Of a stretch of DNA of 64,000 nt, positions 18,765 to 28,102 are shown piece after piece. The stretch is from the NCBI RefSeq assembly GCF_026278245.1, contig NZ_CP111079.1, forward strand, positions 4,416,501 to 4,480,500, read 5' to 3'. The notes under the pieces are model-generated. The model was given only the letters and a program-made list of their open reading frames with translations. It did not search any database and was not told where the DNA came from. The stretch comes from Pontibacter kalidii (GTDB lineage: Bacteria > Bacteroidota > Bacteroidia > Cytophagales > Hymenobacteraceae). Position 1 is the stretch's first letter. The number at the start of each line of letters is the position of its first letter. Position numbers and translations under genes: made by a program.

Positions 18765-19442
18765 ATGGCACAAACCCCGGAATACGCGATTATAGTGGCT
18801 GGCGGCAGCGGCAGCCGCATGCAGCACGACCTGCCGAAGCAGTTTATCCAGGTAGCCGGTAAGCCAATCCTGATGCACACGATAGAACGCTTCTACAAGT
18901 ATAATCCTGCCGTTAGGATAGTTGTGGTGCTGCCGCAGGAGCAACTCAACACCTGGCGCAGCCTCTGCCAGAAGCACGACTTCAGGCTGTTCCACATGAC
19001 GGTGCCGGGCGGCGCCACGCGTTTCGGCTCGGTAAAAAACGGGCTGGACGCGGTGATGGGAGACGGTCTGGTGGCAGTGCATGATGGCGTGCGCCCTTTT
19101 GTGGAGGTAGAGACGATACAAAAGGCTTACGAGGCCGCTGCAAAGTATGGGAGCGCTGTGGTAGCCGTGCCGCCCAAAGACTCTATCCGGGAGCTGACGG
19201 AGGAGGGAAGCCATGCCGTGCCGCGCGCAAAGTATAAACTGGTGCAGACGCCGCAGGTTTTCCAGGCAAGTATACTTCGTAAGGCCTATGAGCAGCCGGA
19301 GCAGGAGCATTTTACGGACGATGCCTCCGTGGTGGAAAGTACAGGTGAAAGTATAACTTTAGTGGAAGGCAGCTACCGCAACATCAAAATCACCACGCCC
19401 GAGGACCTTATACTTGCCGAGGCTTTTGCAAAGCAGGGTTAG
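18765..19442 (+). CDS. ispD: 2-C-methyl-D-erythritol 4-phosphate cytidylyltransferase
   Basis: A 225-residue enzyme of the MEP isoprenoid pathway that joins CTP and methylerythritol phosphate. The nucleotide-binding loop AGGSGSRMQHDLPKQF lies at about 11-26. VHDGVRPFV (catalytic Asp) and TPQVFQ follow, with the ending EDLILAEAF. Length is normal. It follows queA after a terminator and appears to be transcribed alone. One Ser-Ile pair (QASILR) is encoded AGT ATA, part of the AAGTATA pattern. Confidence 0.96.
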   Translation: MAQTPEYAIIVAGGSGSRMQHDLPKQFIQVAGKPILMHTIERFYKYNPAVRIVVVLPQEQLNTWRSLCQKHDFRLFHMTVPGGATRFGSVKNGLDAVMGDGLVAVHDGVRPFVEVETIQKAYEAAAKYGSAVVAVPPKDSIRELTEEGSHAVPRAKYKLVQTPQVFQASILRKAYEQPEQEHFTDDASVVESTGESITLVEGSYRNIKITTPEDLILAEAFAKQG

Positions 19443-20434
19443 GGAGTAAAGGTATAGGCCAGGCTGCTGCTGGCTTCCGGAACAGCCGGTTTAGCATACT
19501 ATATCCGGCCCTCCTTGGCTAAGGAGGGGATTTACACTTACTGCTTCTTCTGCCATCATACCAGCTATAGCCGTTCTTCTCTTTGGTCATCCTGAAAGGA
19601 TCCTGGTGGAAAGGAGATGAAGCTGCGGCTACAAAGTATAAATTGCATCGTCGCTGGTATAGCACGGTCAGGTCGAGACCTGTCCCTACACAAGTATAAA
19701 CCCACCCCCGGCCCCTCCGAGGAGGGGAATTTGTTCCGGCTCATGCTGTCGTAAACGTACTAAGCCGCGTTCTGCAGTACTGGTCCAACCACCCCTGCCC
19801 CTCCTTGTCTAAGGAGGGGAGCTTTGTTTCTGCTCCGTCAGCCATGGCTATCGAGCTGATATCCAGTCCTTGGGTTGAGCGCCTTGTAGATTTCCGGTTT
19901 CGCTTCAGCGAAATTGCGGAGACCGCAGGTCAAGCAAAGGAAATGTACACCGCGCGATGCCCGAGGACGAGGCCTCCCGGGCTTGAGAGCAGAAAGTATA
20001 CTATGGAACGAGCTGGTTGTAAAGCCGTGGATGAATGGCAGCTAGCAAGTATAGCTTGACCCCTGTCGCAAAAAGAGGCGGCTAAAAGAGGCACAAGCGG
20101 ACGCTGGCGCCAGGGAAGTATAGCAGCAAGTATAAACTGAAGTATAAAAGTATAGCCTAAGTATAAGTATGGTTTTTCAAGCCAGTCGGGTTACAAACCC
20201 GACATCATAGTAGGCACGGGTTGCAAACCCGCGCCAGCGATAGGTATGAAGTATAAACCAGCAAGTATAAAAGTACAGCTCAAGTATAAAGTATGGCTTT
20301 GCAAGCCAGTAGAGTTGCAAACCTGACACCATAAGTAGGACCAAGTCTGGAGACTTGCGCCAGAGAGCGGGAAGTATAAAGTATAGCAGGTGTAAAAGTA
20401 TAACTCAAGTATAACTGCCCAGGCCGATAGGCTC
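19443..20434. repeat. Mosaic intergenic repeat block 2
   Basis: About 990 bases without a gene. In order: CCCTCCTTGGCTAAGGAGGG palindromes (19507, 19710, 19795); a forward core module (19863-20058) from CAGTCCTTGGG to GATAGCTTG-like sequence; then two paired-palindrome modules (about 20178-20245 and 20295-20355). The latter have the forms GTCGGGTTACAAACCCGAC and CGGGTTGCAAACCCG with GCGCCAG borders. AAGTATA words are very dense after 20100. Confidence 0.75.
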
Positions 20435-21166
20435 CTACACCACCGGCTGCCGCCCCGCCTCCAGAAAAGCCTGGTTTTCCTGCACTGTCTCCGGCGTGAT
20501 CGGCTCCAGCCTAGGGTTAGGTTTGGAGAGGTTGAGCAGGAAGCCCTGCATGTTGGTGAGGTTCTGCAGGTCGTGGGTGATGCAGAGGATGGTTTTGCGC
20601 CGCTCGTCTACCCAGTTCTGCAGCAGTCCGAACACCTGGTGCTTATAGTATACATCCAGCTGCTGCGTGGGCTCATCCAGCAGGTTAATGCCGGCATCCT
20701 GCAGCATGAGTTGCCCCAGCCACACCAGCTGCTGCTCGCCGCCGGAGAGGGTGGTAAAATCATGGTCTATCAGGTGGGAGAGTTGCAGCTGCGCCAGCAC
20801 CTGGGCGGCCAACGCATAGTCTTCCGAAGTATAGTTCTCAAAAAAGCGCTTCTTGCGGAACAGGCCCATCACCACCAGGTCGTGTACTTTAATAGGAAAG
20901 TTAACGGCGTTTTTCTGGGGAAGATACGCCAGCAGGCCCTTGCCCGACGGGTTGGAGAGGTGGCGCAGGTCTTGGTTTTGCACCAGCAGCTGCCCCTGGT
21001 AGGCTATCTTGCCCTGGAAGGCACGGAAGAGCGTGGTCTTGCCGGCGCCATTATGGCCGATGATGGTAACAAAGGCAGGGGAGGGTACAGAAAAAGAAAG
21101 GTTGCGGATCAGCACACGTTGGCCATAACCCGCAACCAGATTTTTTGCTTCGACGATGTTTTGCAA
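20435..21166 (-). CDS. ABC transporter ATP-binding protein (metal/siderophore type)
   Basis: A 243-residue single ABC ATPase: Walker A GHNGAGKTT (37-45), Q-loop YLPQKNAVNFP, signature LSGGEQQLVWLGQ, Walker B NLLDEP, and switch His in CITHDLQN. The Q-loop followed by FPIKVHDLVVMGL resembles FecE/ZnuC-type importers of siderophores, haem or zinc/manganese. No permease or binding protein is adjacent, so the substrate is unknown. Ends at the edge of repeat block 2. Confidence 0.85.
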   Translation of the reverse strand: MQNIVEAKNLVAGYGQRVLIRNLSFSVPSPAFVTIIGHNGAGKTTLFRAFQGKIAYQGQLLVQNQDLRHLSNPSGKGLLAYLPQKNAVNFPIKVHDLVVMGLFRKKRFFENYTSEDYALAAQVLAQLQLSHLIDHDFTTLSGGEQQLVWLGQLMLQDAGINLLDEPTQQLDVYYKHQVFGLLQNWVDERRKTILCITHDLQNLTNMQGFLLNLSKPNPRLEPITPETVQENQAFLEAGRQPVV

Positions 21167-21243
21167 TGAGTAATGATGAATGACTAATGAATATTTACCT
21201 CAGGGACAATTACTCATTATTCATTAGTAATTACTAATTATTA
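21165..21243. repeat. AT-rich GTAATGA/ATTACT interspersed repeat
   Basis: Units such as GAGTAATGATGAATGACTAATG are followed by an inverted partner TACTCATTATTCATTAGTAATTAC. Low-complexity repeats of this kind are common in Bacteroidota spacers. Here it separates the ABC ATPase and DUF2795 genes. Confidence 0.55.
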
Positions 21244-21462
21244 ATACTCGTCCTCGTTAAACATGAAATCCTCTTTGGTAGGATAGTCAGGCCAGATTTC
21301 TTCGATGTTCTCGTAAGGCTGTCCGTCATCCTCCAGGGCCTGCAGGTTCTCTACAACCTCCATCGGGGCACCAGAGCGGATGGAAAAGTCGATCAGCTCA
21401 TCTTTTGTGGCTGGCCAGGGTGCATCCTCCAGGTATGAAGCTAATTCAAGTGTCCAGTACAT
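21241..21462 (-). CDS. DUF2795 family protein
   Basis: A 73-residue acidic protein starting MYWTLELASYLEDAPWPATKDELIDF and ending KEDFMFNEDEY, a highly conserved small protein of Bacteroidota (DUF2795). No characterised function. A possible -7 box, TACTTTTG read on the minus strand, lies at 21505-21512 and overlaps an AAGTATA word. Length and ends are normal for the family. Confidence 0.9.
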   Translation of the reverse strand: MYWTLELASYLEDAPWPATKDELIDFSIRSGAPMEVVENLQALEDDGQPYENIEEIWPDYPTKEDFMFNEDEY

Positions 21463-21690
21463 AGTATTTTCTCCTTTAACTTATTGGCGTTTGTGAATTG
21501 TTCGCAAAAGTATAAATAAAAACAAGAACAAAAATTTTAGCGAAAAATTTATTGCTTTTTTGTATGTTTTTAACAACACAACGCAAATAAAACACAAATG
21601 TTCAAAAAGTGAGGAATAAATTTAAGGCGCGGCTGTTGCCTAATAACACAGGCCGTATACAGGGTGGCAGGGGCAATCGCACAAAAGACA

Positions 21691-21726
21691 AAAAGCGCCT
21701 GTTGCCACCGCAGCAGGCGCTTTTTG
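21691..21726 (-). terminator. Terminator of DUF349 gene
   Basis: AAAAGCGCCTG (21691-21701) pairs with CAGGCGCTTTT (21714-21724), with T-rich flank on the minus strand. Confidence 0.85.
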
Positions 21727-21751
21727 GAAGTATAACTTTCGGAGCCGTGGC

Positions 21752-23065
21752 TTAGCGTGATATGGCGCTCAGCTGGCTCTGGAACATCTCGATCAGGGCG
21801 GTTTTGGTGCCGATCTTGCGGTTGAAGTTACGGATCTTTCCCTTCAGCATGTTGCGGAAAGCCTCGTTGCTAGGGGAGTCGTTCAGCTTGTCCAGGTTCG
21901 TCTCCAGCACTTCCAGCTCGCTTTTATCTGATTTGATGAAGTCCCGGAGGGCGTTGATGCGGGCCAGCAGGCCATCAGTCTCCGAATACTCCTCGTTGCT
22001 GGCCTGCTGGCGCTTGCGGATGTAGTGCTCCAGGCTGCTCATCTCGAACACGCGGTCGCAGGCCTTGATGAAGCGCTCCCAGATAGCGTCCGATACGTCG
22101 GGGCGCACCGGGCCAACCTTTTTCCACTCGGCCTGCAGCTCCTTGGCGCGCTTCACGGCCTCGTTCAGGCTCATGTCCTGCAACAGCTGCTCGGCCTCCA
22201 CGGCCAACTCCTGCTTGCGCTCGAAGTTCTGCTCGTAAAACTGGTCCCTGGAGGCGTTTTTCTCCTTCTGTATCTTGCGCTTCAGGCGCTCAAAAAAGTG
22301 GTTGTGCGCCTTCCTGAAGTTGTTCCAGAGGTTGGTCATGGTCTTGCGCGGCAGGTTGCCGCCCACCTCTTTCCACTCGTTCTGCAGTTGCTTCAGCTTA
22401 GCGGTCGTCTCCTCCCACTCCTCCGAGTTTGCCAGATGGTATGATTGGTTGATCAGGTCTCTGTATCGTTCGTAAGCGCGGTTCTGCATGCGCTTCTTAT
22501 CCTCGAAGAAGTTCTTCTTGCGCTCAAAGAAGTTCTCCACGGCATTGCGGAAACGCTCCTCTATCTCGTCGGTCAGCTCTTTCTCCACCGGACCGGTCTT
22601 GATCCAGGCCGTGCGCAGGTCTTTGAGCTTCTCGGTCGCCTCTTTCCAGTCAATGCTTTCGCTATGGGCCTCCGCCTCCTGTATCAGGCTAACCTTAATA
22701 CTCAGGTTCTTCTCGCGGTTCTGCTTGATGGTCTCGTTTATCTCCTCTTCAGCCGTGGTCAGGGTATGGTAGATCTGCTCGAAATCGCCGAGGGCATCGT
22801 AGCTGCCCACCTGCTCTTTCATGTGCAGCACTTTCATCAGGAAAGAGCCTTTGTTGTCGGAGGCTTCGATGCGTTGCAGCAGGTTATTCACCTTGTCGCG
22901 GAACATCTCGAAACGCTTGGCAAAATACACCAGCGAGTCGTCCTCAGACTCTTTCACTTCGCCTACCTGCCGTGCAGGGTAGTTCATAAAGGGCTTAAGC
23001 CATACTTGCTGGTCCTGGGTAAAACCAAACTTCTTGGCTTCTTCCAATAGGTTGTTGTGTTCCAT
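21752..23065 (-). CDS. DUF349 domain protein
   Basis: A 437-residue highly charged helical protein. At least three DUF349 repeats are visible, each with a LxxxWxxxGxV core: LRTAWIKTGPVEKEL, LQNEWKEVGGNLPRK and LQAEWKKVGPVRPDV. A C-terminal coiled-coil follows (about 365-430). DUF349 proteins are cytosolic; some are linked to ribosome or tRNA-related functions but the role in Bacteroidota is not established. Single gene, divergent from ettA. Confidence 0.88.
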   Translation of the reverse strand: MEHNNLLEEAKKFGFTQDQQVWLKPFMNYPARQVGEVKESEDDSLVYFAKRFEMFRDKVNNLLQRIEASDNKGSFLMKVLHMKEQVGSYDALGDFEQIYHTLTTAEEEINETIKQNREKNLSIKVSLIQEAEAHSESIDWKEATEKLKDLRTAWIKTGPVEKELTDEIEERFRNAVENFFERKKNFFEDKKRMQNRAYERYRDLINQSYHLANSEEWEETTAKLKQLQNEWKEVGGNLPRKTMTNLWNNFRKAHNHFFERLKRKIQKEKNASRDQFYEQNFERKQELAVEAEQLLQDMSLNEAVKRAKELQAEWKKVGPVRPDVSDAIWERFIKACDRVFEMSSLEHYIRKRQQASNEEYSETDGLLARINALRDFIKSDKSELEVLETNLDKLNDSPSNEAFRNMLKGKIRNFNRKIGTKTALIEMFQSQLSAISR

Positions 23066-23430
23066 TTTACTGGATTGGGTTTTGCGTCGTACGTAATTAT
23101 TGGGTTAAGGCATCAGAGGTAAACTAATCCTTGCATACGCAGGCTTGCCTGACGCGTTTGCCACAGCCGGGCATAAACCGGGCATGTGCCTGAAGGCGTG
23201 CTGGTGCAAAATCAGTAAATGCATACCTTACCCATACAGTTTCTACAAGTTTAATGATTTCAAAGCACTTTTGTGAAGTGCAAAGACATGAATTTTTGCG
23301 ATCTTTGTAAATCCTTACGTTAATAATAATCAGGCGGATAGGTTGCCTGCGCGGCGGCGGCGCAGCCGGCAGTCGAATTGCCCGTCTCATTATTTAAAAG
23401 TATATTGGCAAAACACCATTTAGAGATAGC

Positions 23431-25101
<1,671 letters not shown>

Positions 25102-25500
25102 CCCCCAACGTATAAACAGCTTTGTTAATTAAAAGCCCCCGCTGCCACTACGGCAGCGGGGGCTTTTTTTATCCCTCTCCAGGCGTGTAACTGGTTGATG
25201 AGGTGATTATTAAGTAGCCTTTCTGATTTTTTTTCTCAAATTTTTTTGTTGCACTCTTATACTTTAGGATGCCGTTTAAGCATGCTGCTGATACTAAGTA
25301 AGTTGTAATATTCTGGGCAGGGGTGCTTCGGGTAAAGTATAATCCAACAGAAATAACATACAATAATTTGTATATAATAATTAAATGATATTTATTTGCA
25401 TCGTCTTCCTGAAAGAATTGCAGTATACTTTTAAGGAACAGGATTTAGTATTTACATCTCACTATAAATAAAAACTAAAACTTAAAACTATTCTAAAGTC
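25102..25500. other. AT-rich spacer before the 32-residue protein gene
   Basis: 399 bases. It holds the ettA terminator at the start, then sequence much more AT-rich than the neighbouring genes (TATATAATAATTAAATGATA region near 25370). A promoter for the small gene at 25501 is expected here, but I cannot pick one with confidence. Confidence 0.5.
25131..25170 (+). terminator. ettA terminator
   Basis: Perfect 16-bp stem AAAAGCCCCCGCTGCC / GGCAGCGGGGGCTTTT (25131-25146, 25152-25167), 5-base loop, T-run. Confidence 0.93.
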
Positions 25501-25599
25501 ATGAAAAAAAATGTACTGAATGATTCTCTGGTAAACGTGATTGTAGCTACTTATTTTATTGTTGGCAGTATAATCAGCCATATGCTGGTAATGGCCTAG
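25501..25599 (+). CDS. 32-residue single-span membrane protein (copy A)
   Basis: A very short gene: ATG, 32 codons, TAG. The product begins MKKNVLNDSLVN and continues as one hydrophobic span (VIVATYFIVGSIISHMLVM, about residues 13-31). A second 32-residue gene at 27928-28026 has the same length, the same charged N-terminus and the shared pattern SL..xI.A.YF.V....I. Each is closed by its own terminator, which supports real, separately transcribed genes. Basic N-terminus suggests N-in orientation. I recognise no family. Confidence 0.65.
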   Translation: MKKNVLNDSLVNVIVATYFIVGSIISHMLVMA

Positions 25600-25620
25600 T
25601 TTACCAACAGTACCATATAA

Positions 25621-25660
25621 GAGGGGGCTGCGCTGTAAGGGCGCAGCCCCCTCTCTTTTA
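25621..25660 (+). terminator. Terminator of small membrane protein A
   Basis: GAGGGGGCTGCGC (25621-25633) pairs perfectly with GCGCAGCCCCCTC (25641-25653), followed by TCTTTT. It lies only 21 bases after the 32-codon gene, so it can belong only to that transcript. Confidence 0.9.
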
Positions 25661-25744
25661 TCGGGAACCCGGAGAAGAAGGATCAGGCTAAAAATGATTA
25701 AGTTTGCCTGAAACCTGCCAGGTGCACTGCGGCAGGAGAGCTAT

Positions 25745-25752
25745 TATCTTTG
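25745..25752 (+). promoter_or_regulatory. -7 box TATCTTTG before the acyltransferase pair
   Basis: Exact TAnnTTTG ending 6 bases before the ATG at 25759, predicting a nearly leaderless transcript. It lies after the terminator of the small gene, so the pair has its own start. Confidence 0.5.
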
Positions 25753-25758
25753 GAACGC

Positions 25759-26751
25759 ATGATACGGTACCTCCGCCACGAGCAGATAGACAAAACCAAG
25801 TGGGACGCCTGCATTACGGCCTCTGCCGATAACATGGTGTATGCGCTGTCGTGGTTTCTGGACGTGGTGGCGCCGGGGTGGCAGGCCTTTATAGAGGAGC
25901 AGGAGGGGGCATACGTAACGGTAATGCCGCTGCCGGGGACGCTTAAAATGAGTTTCCCGTACCTGAGCCAGCCTTACCACACGCACCAGCTGGGCGTATT
26001 TACCACGGCCCGCAGCCGTGAGGGCGTGCGGGAGCAGATGCTGGAGCTAACCATTAAACGTTATAAGTTCATCCACAGCTACCGCTTTAACAGGAGCGAC
26101 ACAGCTTGCCTGGAGCAGCTGCAGGACAAGTATGAACTGGTTGGTCGCTATACCCGCTACCTGAAGCTCGACAAGCCTTACCCGGAGCTCTACAAAGCCT
26201 ACACCCGCGACCGCAAAATGAACCTGAAGCGGGCCCGGCGCGCCAACCTGCGCATGTTCGAGAGCGACGACATCGAGCCGCTGATCCAGCACTTTAAAAA
26301 GCACATCGAGCACAAGGTGGTGGGGGGCGTGTCGGAGCATACGTACCAGCTGCTGCGCGATTTGTACCAGGTGATGAAGGAGCGGGGTGTGGCGCAGCTG
26401 ATCTATACGACCGCCGGCGGCGAGGTGAATGCCGGCTGCCTGTTCTTTAAGTATAACAACGTCATCAGCTATGCCTTTAACTCCGCCGACAGCGAGGGGC
26501 GGGTGGCCAACGGCCGTACCCTGGTACTCGACGAGGTGATCCGGCAGCACGCGGGCACAGATTATACGTTGGACTTCGAGAGCCCGATGATTGAGCAGAT
26601 CGAGCACTTCTACGCCAGCTTCGGTGCGCACCGGGTAAAGTACTTCGCGCTGCGCCACAACGCGCTGCCGCTCTACGTGAAGATCATCCGCAACATCCGC
26701 ATGAAAGTATACCGTACCTTCTTTGCCTCCGGCGTGGCCGAGGAAGTATAA
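25759..26751 (+). CDS. FemAB-like GNAT-fold acyltransferase (copy 1)
   Basis: A 330-residue cytosolic protein without signal peptide, with the double-GNAT look of FemAB/peptidoglycan-bridge aminoacyltransferase-like proteins. It has W-x-GWQAFIEEQEGAYVTVMPLP near the N-terminus, then a basic YTRDRKMNLKRARR segment, GCLFFKYNNVISYAFNSAD, NGRTLVLDEVI and LDFESPMIEQIEHFYASFG. The start at 25759 is chosen because it aligns residue for residue with the next gene and sits just behind a -7 box. Substrate unknown: amino-acyl transfer to a cell-wall or lipid precursor is inference. Confidence 0.75.
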   Translation: MIRYLRHEQIDKTKWDACITASADNMVYALSWFLDVVAPGWQAFIEEQEGAYVTVMPLPGTLKMSFPYLSQPYHTHQLGVFTTARSREGVREQMLELTIKRYKFIHSYRFNRSDTACLEQLQDKYELVGRYTRYLKLDKPYPELYKAYTRDRKMNLKRARRANLRMFESDDIEPLIQHFKKHIEHKVVGGVSEHTYQLLRDLYQVMKERGVAQLIYTTAGGEVNAGCLFFKYNNVISYAFNSADSEGRVANGRTLVLDEVIRQHAGTDYTLDFESPMIEQIEHFYASFGAHRVKYFALRHNALPLYVKIIRNIRMKVYRTFFASGVAEEV

Positions 26752-26762
26752 ACCCCGCACGC

Positions 26763-27752
26763 GTGCCGCAGTTACTCCAGCATAACGACATAAACAAAGC
26801 CGCCTGGGATGCCTGCATAGGGGCTTCCGGGCAGCGGCAGGTGTACGCGCTGTCGTGGTACCTGGATGTGGTGGCGCCGGGATGGCAGGCGGTGGTGGAA
26901 CAGGAGCATGGCGTTTATACGTGCGTAATGCCGCTGCCCGTGCGCCGCAAGTATGGCATCTCCTACTTACAGCAGCCGCTATTCTGCCAGCAGCTGGGCA
27001 TTTACGCGCGGCAGGAGCTACGGGCGGAGCAGGCAACGGCGTTTCTGGCCATTGTGCGGCAAAGCTTTAAGTATAGCCCGGGCTATGCTTTCTGCACCGG
27101 CAACACCAGCTCCCTCCAGAGTATAGCACAGCAGCAGGGGCTACAGCCAATCCATACGTTATACTTAGACCTGGGCAGGCCGTACGAGCAACTCTGGAAA
27201 GGCTATACCCGCGACCGCAAGTACAACCTCAACAAAGCCCGCCGCGAGCACCTGCGCCTCACCCGAGGCCACGACATCGAGCCGCTCATTCGGCTGTTCC
27301 GGCAAAACATCGCGCACAAAGTATACGGTGGCGTGGACGAGGCGGCCTACCGGATGCTGCGCGAGTTATACACAGTCTGTGTGGAAAAGGGAATAGCCGA
27401 GTTGATTTATACTTTGGATGAACAGGGAAGTATAACGGCGGGCGGCCTGTTCCTGTACTATGGCGGCTACATTACCTATATCTTTAACGCAGCGGACGTC
27501 AGCGGCAGGAAAAGCAATGGCCGCACCCTTATCCTCGACGATGTGATCCACCGCAACGCCAACACCAAACAGGTACTGGATTTTGAGAGCCCGATGATCG
27601 AAAGTATAGTCGGGTTTTACCGGAGCTTTGGGCCGGTGCCCGTGCCTTTTTATGAGTGGAAGTATAACCGGTTGCCGCTGCCCCTCCGGCTGTTAAAGCA
27701 GGTGCGGCAGCAGGTGCTGCTTAGCTTGCAGGCAGGCCAAAGGGCCGGCTAA
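26763..27752 (+). CDS. FemAB-like GNAT-fold acyltransferase (copy 2)
   Basis: A 329-residue paralogue of the preceding gene, 11 bases downstream and surely co-transcribed. The same blocks appear in order: AAWDACI, VVAPGWQAVVEQ, YTRDRKYNLNKARRE, NGRTLILDDVI, LDFESPMIESIVGFYRSFG. It starts with GTG; no ATG fits the aligned N-terminus. Two Ser-Ile pairs plus others are encoded AGT ATA. The pair is bracketed by the two 32-residue membrane protein genes. It may act with its twin on a related acceptor, as FemA/FemB do. Confidence 0.75.
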   Translation: MPQLLQHNDINKAAWDACIGASGQRQVYALSWYLDVVAPGWQAVVEQEHGVYTCVMPLPVRRKYGISYLQQPLFCQQLGIYARQELRAEQATAFLAIVRQSFKYSPGYAFCTGNTSSLQSIAQQQGLQPIHTLYLDLGRPYEQLWKGYTRDRKYNLNKARREHLRLTRGHDIEPLIRLFRQNIAHKVYGGVDEAAYRMLRELYTVCVEKGIAELIYTLDEQGSITAGGLFLYYGGYITYIFNAADVSGRKSNGRTLILDDVIHRNANTKQVLDFESPMIESIVGFYRSFGPVPVPFYEWKYNRLPLPLRLLKQVRQQVLLSLQAGQRAG

Positions 27753-27927
27753 AGGCTGCTGCAACTGCTGCACCAGCAAGTTTCCTCTAAAAGTACTCTG
27801 TTTATAGGGTTAACCCTTAGAAAATCAATATGTTGTAAGTTAACAATTGTGCGTAATCGGGCGTATACATACTAAAGGGATATTTATAACCTAGCTTTAT
27901 TATGTGAAAAACTTTACCTCGATTGCC

Positions 27928-28026
27928 ATGAAAAATATCTACAAAAACCAGGAATCCTTAGCTTACTTGATTATTGCTGCATATTTCGCCGTAGCCGGCA
28001 CCATTGCCGTGTTAGTAAGCTATTAA
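27928..28026 (+). CDS. 32-residue single-span membrane protein (copy B)
   Basis: ATG, 32 codons, TAA. Product MKNIYKNQESLA followed by one hydrophobic span (YLIIAAYFAVAGTIAVLVSY, about residues 13-32). Same length and layout as the gene at 25501 and aligned at S-L, I, A, YF, V and I. The 175 bases between the acyltransferase pair and this gene are AT-rich and could hold its promoter. Followed by its own terminator. Function unknown; candidates include a membrane regulator of the neighbouring enzymes or a type I toxin-like peptide. Confidence 0.62.
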   Translation: MKNIYKNQESLAYLIIAAYFAVAGTIAVLVSY

Positions 28027-28045
28027 CCAAACGCACCTCTCAACG

Positions 28046-28076
28046 AAAAAGGCCGCACGCAAGTACGGCCTTTTAT
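28046..28076. terminator. Bidirectional terminator after small protein B
   Basis: AAAAGGCCG (28047-28055) pairs with CGGCCTTTT (28066-28074), with A-run before and T-rich tail after. It serves the small gene (+) and the serine hydrolase (-). Confidence 0.8.
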
Positions 28077-28102
28077 ATTTCAGGCGGATTAAGACAAGAC
28101 GG

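Noticed and set aside
20160..20360. Possible CRISPR array from recurring palindromes
   Set aside because: Units are irregular in spacing and the stems themselves vary; no constant repeat with unique spacers and no cas gene.
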